Below, piece by piece: positions 48,992 to 59,496 of a stretch of 64,000 bases of DNA. This stretch comes from Heliocybe sulcata (lineage: Eukaryota > Basidiomycota > Agaricomycetes > Gloeophyllales > Gloeophyllaceae), in NCBI GenBank assembly GCA_004369045.1, contig ML213529.1, forward strand, positions 163,563-227,562, written 5' to 3'. Numbering within the stretch: position 1 is the stretch's first letter; each line of letters begins with the position of its first letter. Position numbers and translations under genes: made by a program. Below the pieces are notes generated by a model, which ran no database searches, was not told where the DNA came from, and saw nothing but the letters and a program-made list of their open reading frames with translations.

Positions 48992-49686
48992 GACGAACAT
49001 CAACGCCATAATTCAAGTTCATGGGGTTACCCTTGCATCTTCCAACGTAGGATGAGCGTCCCTTAGCACTCGACCGTGTCGGTGGATGTCGTAGCTAGCG
49101 CTGGCTTGTACTCTTCCTCAGACTGGAGAAGAATAGAAAGAGTTTGGTTCAGTACTAGCAGTCATAACGCCGAAGATCGCGTAGCATCGCATATGAATCC
49201 ATGGGCCAGGTAGATCGCAACCTAACGTCGCCATTAATAAAATATCCTAAGCGCAGAGGTCAGTGACTCATTGACCACGAACTTCTCGACAGGTACTTTC
49301 CATCTTGGACTCTATGAGTCTTTTGCGCTCCATCGACAACTGCTCGTAAGTGGGTAACGAGTCCCAGTGTAACAGGTCAAAGCATGACTCAGCTGGTCGA
49401 TTTTCCATTACTAGTGTTTTCTGAAAAGTCGACGCAAGCTGCTGCAAGGTCTCTCTTCGCCGAGAGAAGCCTTTGCCTCTACGATTTGGCAGTAGAATAT
49501 CTCCTCAATGAAACTCGGTAGGCGGGCAACGATAGTCTAACGCTGTGCGAGGCGCGTGGTCGCACAATTGAACCGATTTGAACACCGCTTCGTTGTAGTG
49601 GAGCATCGAAGCATCGAGTATCAGCCATCTCTCAGTCATAAGACAGTAACCTTATCAGATGATATCTGCTGACTACGTCTCCCACT
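48992..49686. other. Intergenic region upstream of carboxypeptidase copy 2
   Basis: No coding exon is seen. It should contain the promoter of carboxypeptidase copy 2 and the 3' end of the monooxygenase gene. Confidence 0.35.
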
Positions 49687-52609
49687 ATGCTGGCACTGTA
49701 TGCTGTCCTTGGGGCAGTCACTACTGCTGCAGTGAAAGCTCAGCGGCATACCGGCGTAGGGTATCCTCACAACTACACGGGTATTCCCTCCGGCGACTAC
49801 AGTCCGGAATGGCAGGAGTGTAAGTAGCATCGTCATCTGATGCTACTAAAGCTAAACCAAAGCGTTGAATAGACTTCCAAGTAACTGAGGCGTTGCCGAA
49901 CGTCACTTGGACTCTCGGAAGAAATTGGGCCGGGAATATTGGCGTCCAGCGCCCGGGACATCCCAACAATACCTTATTTTTCTGGGCTTTTGAGAAGACA
50001 GACGGCTCCTTGACCGCCGCTGCTGGCGAAAACAGTGATGCTCCTTGGGGACTATGGCTTAACGGCGGGTGAGTCCTGATATACCGTGAGTCCATGATGT
50101 CTGCTCGAAATGCTTACCTACGTATCTGCAGACCGGGAAGCTCTAGTCTCTTCGGACTTCTGCTTGAGGTAGGCGTGGACCAGGTATAGATGTCGGTACA
50201 TGCTCATCGCCAGGCAGAACGGGCCTATACACATCGCGCCGGATTACTCGGCTTATTCGAATAACTATAGCTGGGATACGCTTGCGGACTATGTTTGGAT
50301 TGACCAGCCAGTGTAAGCTCGATTTTCCAGATGTCGCGATGCTGTCAACTTATGGTCTTCTTAGTGGCGCAGGCTTCTCGACGGTGGACGAGGGCGCATG
50401 GGGTACGTACATCTAGCCAGTCAGCCTATCACTTAGGTTAACGCCTGCATCGCTTGCAGTTGCGGACGAAGACCAACTGGGTGTCGACTTCGTGAGTTCC
50501 CGAATATCTCTCTATGTCTCCCCTCAGACGACGTGTCTATTGAATTATAGTTTGGCTTCCTGGAAAATCTCGTGAAGGTTTTCCCGAGTCTTGCCACTCG
50601 GCCGCTTTATATCACCGGCGAAAGCTACGCCGGAATGTATATTGTCAGGGGTTTTGCTACTTGCATGGTCACAGGCTACTAAAACGGAGTCTTTACAGTC
50701 GTATATTACGAAGACATACTTTGGGATGGAAAACCCGCCTGTAAAGCTTGCCAAAATTGCCATCGGCGATGGAACTCTCGGTAACTCAGAGGTGTTCGAG
50801 CTGCTCCCAACCGTAATGTCGTCGTCGAGTTCCGTTCACATAAGATAATGACTCTGCATCAGGTTACCATTATTGAGACGTACCCGCAAATAATTGGGTA
50901 CGATCCCGAGGTCTACCAATACTTCAAGCAACAGTAAGTGTGGCACTATAACCTTCCTGTTGAGACCCTAATACAGGATCACAGAGAGCACATCTGCGGG
51001 TATGACCTCAACCTCACCTACCCACAGAACGGCCACTTCCCGACGCTGGAGTTCACCTCGGGCGTCATAAACGTCGGCCACTCCAACTCCCGCGAAGTCC
51101 GCCGCTTGGACCGGCAGAGCCTCCTTAGGACGGTTGCAGACCGCTATGCCGCGAGCGAGAGCAAAAACCTGGGTAAGCGTGATAGGGAAATGCGGCGTGA
51201 GCTATGGAAGAAGGAGAAGAGAGACCTCAGTGGTAGAGCGAACGGGACACTCGATCCCTGGTACGGGTGCGATATCTGGGGAGAGATGCAGGACTATGCG
51301 ACCAACTTCAGTTATCCTTGGTGTGAGTTGGTCATCACGTGCCCCCAATGTCCGCAGTGTACTGACTTGGGCGAGCAGCTGATAGCGAGCACTTTGATGT
51401 GAGTACCTGCGGTCTGGCCTATCTTAATATAGCGATACCTACGATTCGTTGTGACAGACCTATGATATCCCTGACGCCTTGAGTCCGGAAGCACCACAGG
51501 ATGCTGATGTGTTCTTGAATGGTGAGTCGTGTCTCCTCCCGCATGTTGGATAGGCCCTGATCAATCCGCCTTCGTCTCACCAGACGACGCCGTGCGGGCG
51601 GCGATCCATGCTCCAAGAAACAAGAACTGGGTACGGACCATTGACTATAACTTCACTGGCGGGCGAAATGGAAATGATCCCAGTACGTCCCCATCGGCTG
51701 TGTGCATTGCAGGACTGGTGATTAACATGACATTTAGGCATCGAGTTAGTTGCTGCTGCCTGTAGGTTCTGTAAGTGATTACTGAGCCAAACACCGTGAC
51801 AGACCTATGGCGTTCCTCACGGATCTGGCGACGAATGCTACGGAGCGGGATGTTTCGGTGGTACTGTTTGCCGGCAACGACGATTCTCGTGTGGGTCACA
51901 GGAGCTCAGAAGGTATGCCTACTCTTGTATCGTCGAGCTCGTTGCGCTTACAGTCCTGTTACCCTAGTTGTGATCCAGGTGATTACGAAGTCATTCATCT
52001 ACAACCGATACTATGGTATTGATTTGCGGCATTTTGACGTAGAACACAACCTTTGGCGGTACGCAAGGCTTTACTAGGAAGCCTTCCACCCCATGGTATG
52101 ATGACGCCGGTAACGTCGCCGGTATCGTGCACCAAGAACGGAATTGGACGTATGTCCTGCTGGAAGGGGCAGGCCACTACGTGTCAGCCGGAAATCCTGC
52201 AGCCGTAAGTCGTCTACTAGATCGACAAGCACGGAAAGCTCGTTTATTCACCACGATCATCAACCAGGCGTACACATTCCTGCGAGAATTCGTGCTGGGC
52301 AATAATCGGACTGGTTTAGTCGATTCCAGGTCAGGCAATGTCATTGGCGAGGAGGTCAGCTCCCTCGCTGGTGACTATATAGCAGGAGGGTCGGCGATCT
52401 ACTATGGTTCTGGGACCACTCAGAGCACGTACTACGCTCCCAGTGCGACTATCGCGGCATGGGAGAAGTTCATACAGACGGCTGATCCAGTTCCGACCAG
52501 TGCTGGGTCAAGCTCGTCGCAGAAGAGTGCAGGAGGGAGAGAAACCTTCTCTTCAGGGAGTCTGGTGGCTACCTTCGTATTTTCCGTCAGTCTGCTTCGT
52601 TACACCTAG
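49687..52609 (+). CDS. Serine carboxypeptidase, peptidase family S10 (copy 2)
   Basis: Seventeen exons were placed, from 49687-49819 to 52268-52609. Total 1950 nt, 649 aa, with every phase matching. MLALYAVLGAVTTAAVKAQ is a signal peptide. S10 blocks: WGLWLNGGPGSSS, DYVWIDQPVGAGFSTV, nucleophile GESYAG, aspartate block VLFAGNDDSRVGH, histidine block EGAGHYVSAGNPAA. The catalytic triad is therefore complete. N-glycosylation sequons are frequent. The C-terminus SSSSQKSAGG plus a hydrophobic tail suggests a GPI anchor. Exons 51738-51744 (7 nt) and 51968-51978 (11 nt) are microexons. Two donors are unusual: GTCAGG after YAGMYI and GTCATC after YPWCEL. Both also occur in copy 1, 18 kb away in inverted orientation. 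The enzyme is expected to release C-terminal amino acids from peptides outside the cell or in the vacuole. Confidence 0.9.
51738..51744 (+). other. 7-nt microexon of carboxypeptidase copy 2
   Basis: GCATCGA between ...CATTTAG and GTTAGTTG. It joins GATCCCA and ACCTATGG to give D-P-S-I-E-P-M-A-F. Without it the frame cannot be closed. The counterpart in copy 1 is GCGTCGA at 29384-29378. Confidence 0.7.
51968..51978 (+). other. 11-nt microexon of carboxypeptidase copy 2
   Basis: TTGTGATCCAG between ...TACCCTAG and GTGATTACG. It gives S-E-V-V-I-Q-N-T-T-F-G-G across the joins. The counterpart in copy 1 is TTGTGATTCAG at 29154-29144. Confidence 0.75.
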
Positions 52610-52788
52610 ACAGTAATTTCGCGATGTCAATCTGCAACTTTAGATTTGTTCATAATGATAGTCATTGTGACACGTAGTGAGCACGCATATTTCAAGCTGC
52701 ATTCCTGAGAGACGCATGCTGCGGTCGGATGGCAATGGATAGCTTTGGTATCTATTGCGCTTTCGGGTACGTTCCTTCGGTAGATACT

Positions 52789-53222
52789 ATGCTGGCAGGT
52801 CACAACACTCGCTGGCGATAGTGCAGGTTCGTTCGATGATGCAAGAGACGCATGGTTGAGGTTCATAGATGCTATGTGGCGGTCTGGCCAGGCAGAGTTG
52901 TACCATATGCCCATCAAATCCAAGGAAGAAATTATGTGGATAATCAAAGCAGATGGCGAATTCTGGGCTGATTGGGTCTGCGTAAACCCGCTCTTTCCAG
53001 ACTATGTCTCTCCCTCCTGGTCTGGGTGGAAGCGGTGCGACGCTGTTCTCCCTCATTCAACTTAACCTTAACCGCTCCTTCCACTACACCATCCCTCCCC
53101 TGCCTTTGTCGTAGGTTCTCTACGAACCCGAGACGTCCGAATACGACCCGGACGTGCCGAGGCGGTGGGCGAACGCGGCTGCGGAGAGTCAGAAGTGGGG
53201 GTTGGGTATGAGGGGGGACTGA
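52789..53222 (+). CDS. Small hypothetical protein, possible alpha/beta-hydrolase remnant
   Basis: A reading frame gives TLAGDSAGSFDDARDAWLRF, then AMWRSGQAELYHMPIKSKEE and DWVCVNPLFPDYVSPSW. An intron of about 90 nt ends in GTCGTAG before VLYEPETSEYDPDVPRRW and SQKWGLGMRGD, then TGA at 53220-53222. LAGDSAG resembles the nucleophile elbow GDSAG of hormone-sensitive-lipase-type alpha/beta hydrolases, but the rest is too short for that fold. The 5' end is unresolved. It may be a truncated gene, or an independent small gene in which GDSAG is coincidence. Confidence 0.35.
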
Positions 53223-53581
53223 GTCATCGGTGTGCGATACAATGCGGAGGCGAAGGATTGAGGTTTTGAACAATATTAGATAGCCCTTCGTAGGTATCCC
53301 TGGGATGGTGGACCGGCGCTGCGTACCGCCATGGTAATTGAGTAAATGACTGGCCGAAAATGCTCCCGACGGAAATGGTTGGTGTCCTCTCTCCGTGAAG
53401 TCCACCTCCGATAGGTTATAAATGGGCGCGTGAAAATGCCATGTTCTGTGGTGGCCCACTTCCATATCATGATAGCTAGAATTGAATAACAGCTAGAACC
53501 AGTGTAATGAATTCTGGGCAATGCAACAAGGAGAACAAAAGGGGTAACTACTGCAATCGTCTCAACAAGAAGACGGAACTA

Positions 53582-56280
53582 TCAATTAACGTGTCCATCA
53601 CCTATGGAGATGATATTCGGCATTGGTAAATAGAGCGACAAGGTTGTGGACATACCGTGGCAACTGTGCCAGAGGTGCAGTAAATGAGGTACTTGGTAGC
53701 CCTCCATAAATCGCGCCACCGCTTGCGAACACTCGTCATACTCCGGGTCCATGGACTTGATTTTGGTATCGAAGAGCTCGCACAGGCGCTCAAAATACGC
53801 TTTTGGCGTCTCAGGAGGTGCTGGCACGCCCGGATGCATGTCCTTGAATATAGACTGTGCAACACCTCTCTCGTCAGCCCTGCTTATACAACGGCTTGTC
53901 TCCAGCGTGAGAGCCATAATGGTCGCAAAGTGTCCAGTGTGTGACTCAGTCGCAGGTTCGGGGTGTGTCAGATGGACGCGCTTCTTTCCCGCTATGAGAT
54001 CCGGACCGATCGTGTCTGTCCACTCCCGGTATGCACGGTGCACTGTAACCTTGCCCTCCTTGTAGCGAGCACAGATCCACAGGCCCACATACGCAAACGA
54101 CTCTACGTCGTGCTCTGGCGGAAAGATTAACTCCTGACTCCGCCAGAATAAACTTCGAGATGGGACGCACCGTAGAGGTGCGCGACTGAGTCACCCGTTC
54201 CGAACGCCCATAGGAGAGCAGAGGCCATAAACGGGATGGTACCAGTCCGCTCGTTTGCGAGAGAACGGCCTTCGGCATGAATGACCGACAAGTCGAAGTC
54301 ATTCAAGACGCCAACGACGTGCCCACCCCTCCTAGTGAACATCAGATTGTCCTCACTGATGTCACGATGGTGGATATCATTTTGCCAGAGAACACCATGG
54401 CCTACAGGAGTCATTAGCAAGCCAAGGAAGGTCTGAACCGGCCCGATCCACTCACAGCGGAAACAATCGTAAAATGCGCTCATGAACTCTGGGCCAGAGA
54501 GTTTATAAATGTGTTCCAAATGTTCAAATAAGAGTACGCGGAGGCGGCGAAAACAGCGCCTTTTCCCATCCCTGGATATGCCCAGGATCTTCGTCATCCG
54601 TTCAGCATATTCGTCGTCAAAATCGGCCGAAGCGCATAACATCGGTAAATGACCGCGAACATGTTTTGCGTCTTTGTCACCGCTGCACGCTACACCATAC
54701 GCCCTTGCAAGTACCCGCACCTCACTTTCCCGTCGTTCATCCGGGTGATAGATCTTGGCGACGAACTTGGAAGAGGAGTTTGGCAGGGTCGGGTGCACAT
54801 CAGAGTTTTCCACATCGATAACGTCCGTGGCACGACCAAAGAGATGGAGTGCCCTGGCATACTTAGCTTCCTTCAGCGTTACTGTAATTGAATGTGCGTC
54901 TGGCGTGGCAAGCTCGATCTTGAGCTCGCCGTCAGGCGTTTTGCGAAATACGCGATTAGAACCCCAAGCGTGCTCGTCGAAGCGTCGGAGGATATCTAGA
55001 ACGACCACCAGGTACGGTAGATTGGTGATGAAATCGAACCCGCCGGATCTGATCGCCGAACACCGGTCAAACCACCACAGCGAGATGACGCTATCTGCTC
55101 GTGGTCAACCGTCAGAAACACAGGTGGACAACTGAAAAGAACCCGAAGTGCGCACTGTTTATGATGAACTGGAAAGAATGGTTGATCGCGACCGATGATG
55201 AGAGGCGCTCGGAAGCGTAGATGGCGACCTGGACGTCGGGAGGCACCTTCGTCGGCTGTTGATCAGGGTCCCTCTCGTGGACGCCTATCTCGTACTGAGC
55301 AGCGCGCAATTCGCTCTTGCTCTTGCTCTTGCTCTTGCTCTTCGTCTCCGTTCCCTCTCTCGACTTTGACTTCTTGGAAGGCACATCCGCGCCGCTACCT
55401 GACTTCCGTTTCTTTCCAGGGACGTCATTGTTGCTAACTTCAGACATCGTAGCAGTCCAAGGTACATCCACGGCCCCCTCTGCCATCTTGAACTCGAGAG
55501 GGATCTGCTCCATCGGCGTGTCTGTTCGCTTGAATTCCAGACTAACTAGCGTTTTGTCGAAGGCAGGAGCTTTTTCCGATTTCTTGAGCGCCGGGCCAAT
55601 CCTATGCTTCTCCCAGAGATCATCCCAATTCTCACCGGGCGTCAGCTGCAGTTCAGCAGCTTCTTTGACAGTAAGAAGAGCATCACGGAGCATTAATCCC
55701 ACTACATCAGGCTTGCGTTTGGTGGTCTCCGCGAGAAGGCAGCCATCGGCGCCTACGTGTTCTGAAAGGATTTCCGTCGGGTCATTGCACTGGAAGACCA
55801 ATTGGTTCTCTTGCCCAGAGGCGGGGGGAAGACAGCCCACTGACGTCGGATCAGGCCTCGTCTTCTTGATAGCCAGAATGGTGTTAGCCAATTTGCAGAA
55901 GGGAGCGTATTCTTGTTGTTCCGTCTTCGTTTGACGACTGGAAGAATTAGACCAAGGATAATGAATCAAAGAGAGATGACGTACAATTCGGCCAGTAACT
56001 CCAGGAGCCCGTGTATCTTTCCTCCGATACTGTCCTCAGGGGAGGCACTTTTGGCCTGGTTGGCGATGGGAAGCGTTTTGTGGGCATTGCACATTATAAC
56101 AGCATCCAGGAGTAGCTCGTCGAGGATGAACTCGAGTTCCACCTTGTCCTTTTCTTTCGTTTCCGTGAAGAGGCTCAGGAGGAAAAGGAGGAAGGTTCGG
56201 ACAGACACGTCCTCGACATGTTTCTTCATCTGCTCTTCATAGTATGGTCTTATCTGTTTAACCCTATATTTCGGAGGCAT
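53582..56280 (-). CDS. FunK1-type fungal protein kinase
   Basis: Four exons, 56280-55985, 55937-55156, 55094-54195 and 54114-53582 (2511 nt, 836 aa), closing in phase. The N-terminal ~360 residues are helical and charged, with a Lys/Ser repeat (KSKSKSKSKSE, near residue 330) and KKRKSGSG that could direct nuclear import. The kinase part has KFVAKIYHPDER (lysine), the catalytic loop DIHHRDISEDNLMF and LNDFDLSV, where DFG reads DFD. HRDIS..N and DFDLS are the hallmarks of FunK1, a kinase family expanded in multicellular basidiomycetes, where it has been linked to development. A third intron with donor GTGACT and acceptor CGCCAG removes a stop and joins FGT to EHDVESFAYVGLW. All catalytic residues are present. 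A further 3' intron is possible near 53655. Confidence 0.82.
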
Positions 56281-56599
56281 GAGGTTTATGACGAATCGTC
56301 CTCCAAGCGATGAAGGGTACGAACTGGCCAGTAGTGAAGGTGCGCGTATTTCGTTTGCCCGGTGGCGTTGACTGGGTCGGGTTCAACGAGGCTGCAGACC
56401 CGGGGGGCGTGGTGGGCGGTTCCATCTGTACTCGAAGAACGTGTGGGCAACGTCGAAGCGTGTGGGCAACGTCGAACGAATGGGCGCCCCCTGAGCGCCC
56501 GCCCGACAACGCCACATGAGATTCCCACGATTGGTGCTGTGAACTTTTGAAGGCTGTGAACTTTTGAAGACACGACGGTCTTATACATTAGCTAGCTAC

Positions 56600-56932
56600 C
56601 ACAGCGGGAGTTGCACCATTTCGAATGTTGCAATATGTTGGTCGGAATAGATTACACCTAGTAAATATATAGGATTAGCTTTTGACGGCGGCCAATATAA
56701 TTACTGAGAAGGTGATGCAGATGTATAGCGATTTATTTTATCAAATATAACATTGTAGTGACATTCGATATGCGATATTTTGATGATGTCAATATGTGTT
56801 GCAAAATATCACATCCGGCATGCTGGGGGAAGATTGCCAAATCTAACATTGAGGGAACGAGAATATGTGGTAGAAAAGATCATATTTCCACAACATCAAA
56901 AAAGGAAGATAAAAATTAAAATATAGAAATAC
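56600..56932 (+). repeat. Solo terminal segment of a CACTA-like element
   Basis: This 333-bp segment begins CACAGCGGGAGTTGCACCAT. It matches, at roughly 90 percent by eye, the reverse complement of 62522-62854, the right end of the complete element at 62052-62854. Similarity stops at about 56932, so the other end of this copy is missing or lost. It is AT-rich and non-coding. Confidence 0.7.
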
Positions 56933-56934
56933 TG

Positions 56935-57286
56935 TACCGGGCCGCGTACTCGGACACCCTAGCTTAGCAGCTCTCCACTGCTCGCAAACCATCACTTCTC
57001 GCCAAAGTAAATAGTGGAAACTGTCTGCAAATACCTCTTCTACATCATGGACATACATTTCTATTTTCTTGTCTTGCATAAGATGCACTACGAATATTTT
57101 TTTGCGGAAGGTGTCTCCGGTGGCGCGGACTACGTACTCGGACAGCGTGGGAAATCGGAGTTCGGTTTCGCAGCAACAGCCACCGGGGACTTGTAAGACG
57201 GATAGAACAATGAGCAGGCCCTCCACCTGGATGTCAGAGACACTAAATGACCTTGAGGACCCTCCCTGACAGCCTGCTGAAACCAT
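56935..57286 (-). other. Possible coding fragment, unknown
   Basis: A frame containing LRFPTLSEYVVRATGDTFRK, MYVHDVEEVFADSFHYLLWR and EVMVCEQWRAAKLGCPSTRPG. The composition is protein-like and it abuts the transposon end at 56932, so it may be a piece of element-encoded protein or of a gene cut by the insertion. I do not recognise it. Confidence 0.25.
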
Positions 57287-57533
57287 CAGAGCTTTTGTAG
57301 CCTCGAACTTCTGCGAACAGGAGCAACCTCAGGCTGTAAAGACTTCTGTCCAACTCCTATAGCCAATCGTGAGTGCTACTAGTCGTGTTGGCTTCATACC
57401 GACACAGACTTACCTGTTTGATTAGAAGAGCTATCCATTGTACCCTTTTGTGTGGTAATCAGGGCTGGGAACATCACAGACTCGGAAGATGGTCGGGAAG
57501 TGGATGGATCCGGTACGTCATGTGTGTTATCTG

Positions 57534-57835
57534 CAGTGAAAACTGCCCTGAGGAATGCGTCCAGCGCGAGAGCATCTCGACGATGAGGAGAATGTTGATG
57601 TTGAGGTAGGCATTGGCGTCTCACAGCAGTAACTGTGGTAAGATGGTACCGCATTAGTGGGCGTCCGGTGTCGGACAGCCCGGCCATCCAGGTGGTCTGT
57701 CCTGATGCAATGGGCTTCGCAAGTTGTTGAGGTCTCACAGCAGTAAAAACTGCTTTGAGACAATCTTCATGATGAGGGAGATATTGACCTTGAGGTAGGC
57801 GTCCGGGTCTCACTGCAGTAAAACTGTGGTGAGAC
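57534..57835. repeat. Hairpin-repeat array, left block
   Basis: About 30-bp imperfect palindromes built on GTCTCA..GCAGT, a short A-rich loop and ACTG..TGAGAC. Units: 57618-57644 (degenerate), 57732-57761 (near-perfect, loop AAAA) and 57807-57835, preceded by a further degenerate unit near 57530-57555. They are separated by spacers containing GCGTCCAGCGCGAG and GTTGAGGTAGGCGTCCG boxes. The spacers recur in the right block at 61356-62014. Confidence 0.7.
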
Positions 57836-57839
57836 GGCG

Positions 57840-58419
57840 CGGGACAAGCTACGCGTCGGGGAAAGAGGATGAAGAAAACTAATTCGAACTGCGGGCGACT
57901 GGGCGCACGTGGAATGTGGCGCGCGCCACTCCGGACTTGGCGTGAAACTCACGCGCGCCTAGGCAGCTATGGGCGCTTTCGCGTCTTCAGGGCTGTCTGA
58001 ACGTCAAGATTATCTGAGAAGTTCCTTGCGAGACCGGGCAAAGGAGAGCGATAGAAAATCAGAGCCCGTTCCAACTGAGAAAGTCACGATTCCTATCGTA
58101 GAGCTCATCAGATGAAACCATTGATATTAGCATGGGCCCTACTACCGCTCCTGAGCCCTCAGGAAGACCCTATTTGCCTAACGCCCGCAAAGCTGCATGC
58201 CCATCTTTGGCCGCCATCATGATCAAGATCTCATGGTTGAACTTTGCAACTGCAATTTATTGGTTGAAGCACATTATGATAAGCGTCTCTGCCGAGCTGA
58301 TGGAGCTCTGATGAGATTTCACCCTGATCACCGGAACTCGCTGCGACTGGCACAAGGCAGACGTGAAAGAGTATCAACGGAAAGCGACTGAAGTTTGGAG
58401 CAATTGTCGTTGTAATCTG
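57840..58419. other. Interval with no gene recognised
   Basis: It lies between the left hairpin array and the fragment at 58420. There is no clear exon and no element ends are visible. Confidence 0.3.
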
Positions 58420-58880
58420 GATCACCGGCCGGTCTGCCACAGACAACGCAGATTATAATTAGGACATGCTTCACATGATGAGAAGTTATAGGCACCTTCT
58501 TGGTCTTCCCGGTCGCCCGCCTCTTCCGGGTCATAACAGCTTCCGCTGCTGCTTCCACCGCTGCCTCTACCCGACTCTTACGTGACGTATATTGCAGGTG
58601 TTGAATGAGATAGTCTTTGATGGGCCAGCAATCCTTGTACTTCCCCAGGTCGGGGAATTCTCTCGTAGCCTGAGGAATTATTCAATGATGGGGTTAGACT
58701 ATCGGCGATCAATGGTGTACTGGAGAGCTTACATGCTTGTAAACCGTCTTCACTCGATTTGCAGACTGCTTGGCGAAGGAGGTCGTGAGATCGAGGTGCT
58801 GTTCCGCGAGGACATTGATCCGGTTCTAGGTATGTATGTCAGCGGATGCATACGGATGAACGGCAAGCCTAACCTGTAAC
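58420..58880 (-). other. Hypothetical coding fragment (two exons)
   Basis: On the minus strand an exon ending at 58733 encodes NVLAEQHLDLTTSFAKQ and ANRVKTVYKH. After an intron with GTAAGC donor and CCTCAG acceptor (exon start 58669) it continues ATREFPDLGKYKDCWPIKDY, LIQHLQYTSRKSRVEAAVEA and RKRRATGKTKKVPI. The pattern (T..FAKQ..., V...VY..., FP.L..Y..CWP...) recalls uncharacterised, often transposon-associated Agaricomycete proteins. Complete ends were not found, so it is probably a fragment. Confidence 0.4.
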
Positions 58881-59496
58881 TTTTTGTAATCTGCAGCTGG
58901 CCACCGCAATGTGTCTCTGAGGGCGTAACCTCCTCAGCCAGGCCTTCCCGCTTCTCCCGACGGTTTTGCTAATGCTACTGTCACATCCACCATGGAATCA
59001 TGCGACGATTGTGACCCAGTTTCAAAAGAAGTGTCGGACAGAGCGAAGGAACCCCGCACAGTCGCGTCGGCTTGGGTTCCGGGATGAGCGAAAAAGGGCA
59101 GGGAGGAAGTCGAAGAATCGGAAAGAATACTAATCCGAGAGTCCTCCCTGCTGAGCGATGGAGTTGGCGTCCCGCGGGGGGAAAGTAGAGATTTGTTTGG
59201 GCAATGGGAAGTGGGAGGGGGAGGCGTCGAGGAGCAGAGTCAGGCTTGCAGAGTGGTTCTACTGGTGTCGAGAAGATCGCCATCGTTAGTGAGTGGCGAT
59301 AGTTCGTCACACTTTTATGGATAATCTTGCAGCACGTGCCGGTCGTCAGCCGCCAAGCCGCCACAGGCATATCTTGCACAAGGCATCTCGAAAATCTCCA
59401 CGCGTGCCAAGCGAAGGGGCAGAGACACGTCGAATATTGATTGGACTCTTATAAGGATGAAGGACGAGTGAGAAGATACCCATACGGCAAGGCGAA

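Noticed and set aside
52789-53222. Firm assignment as an alpha/beta hydrolase
   Set aside because: Only GDSAG matches. The rest is too short and the Asp/His part of the triad cannot be located.
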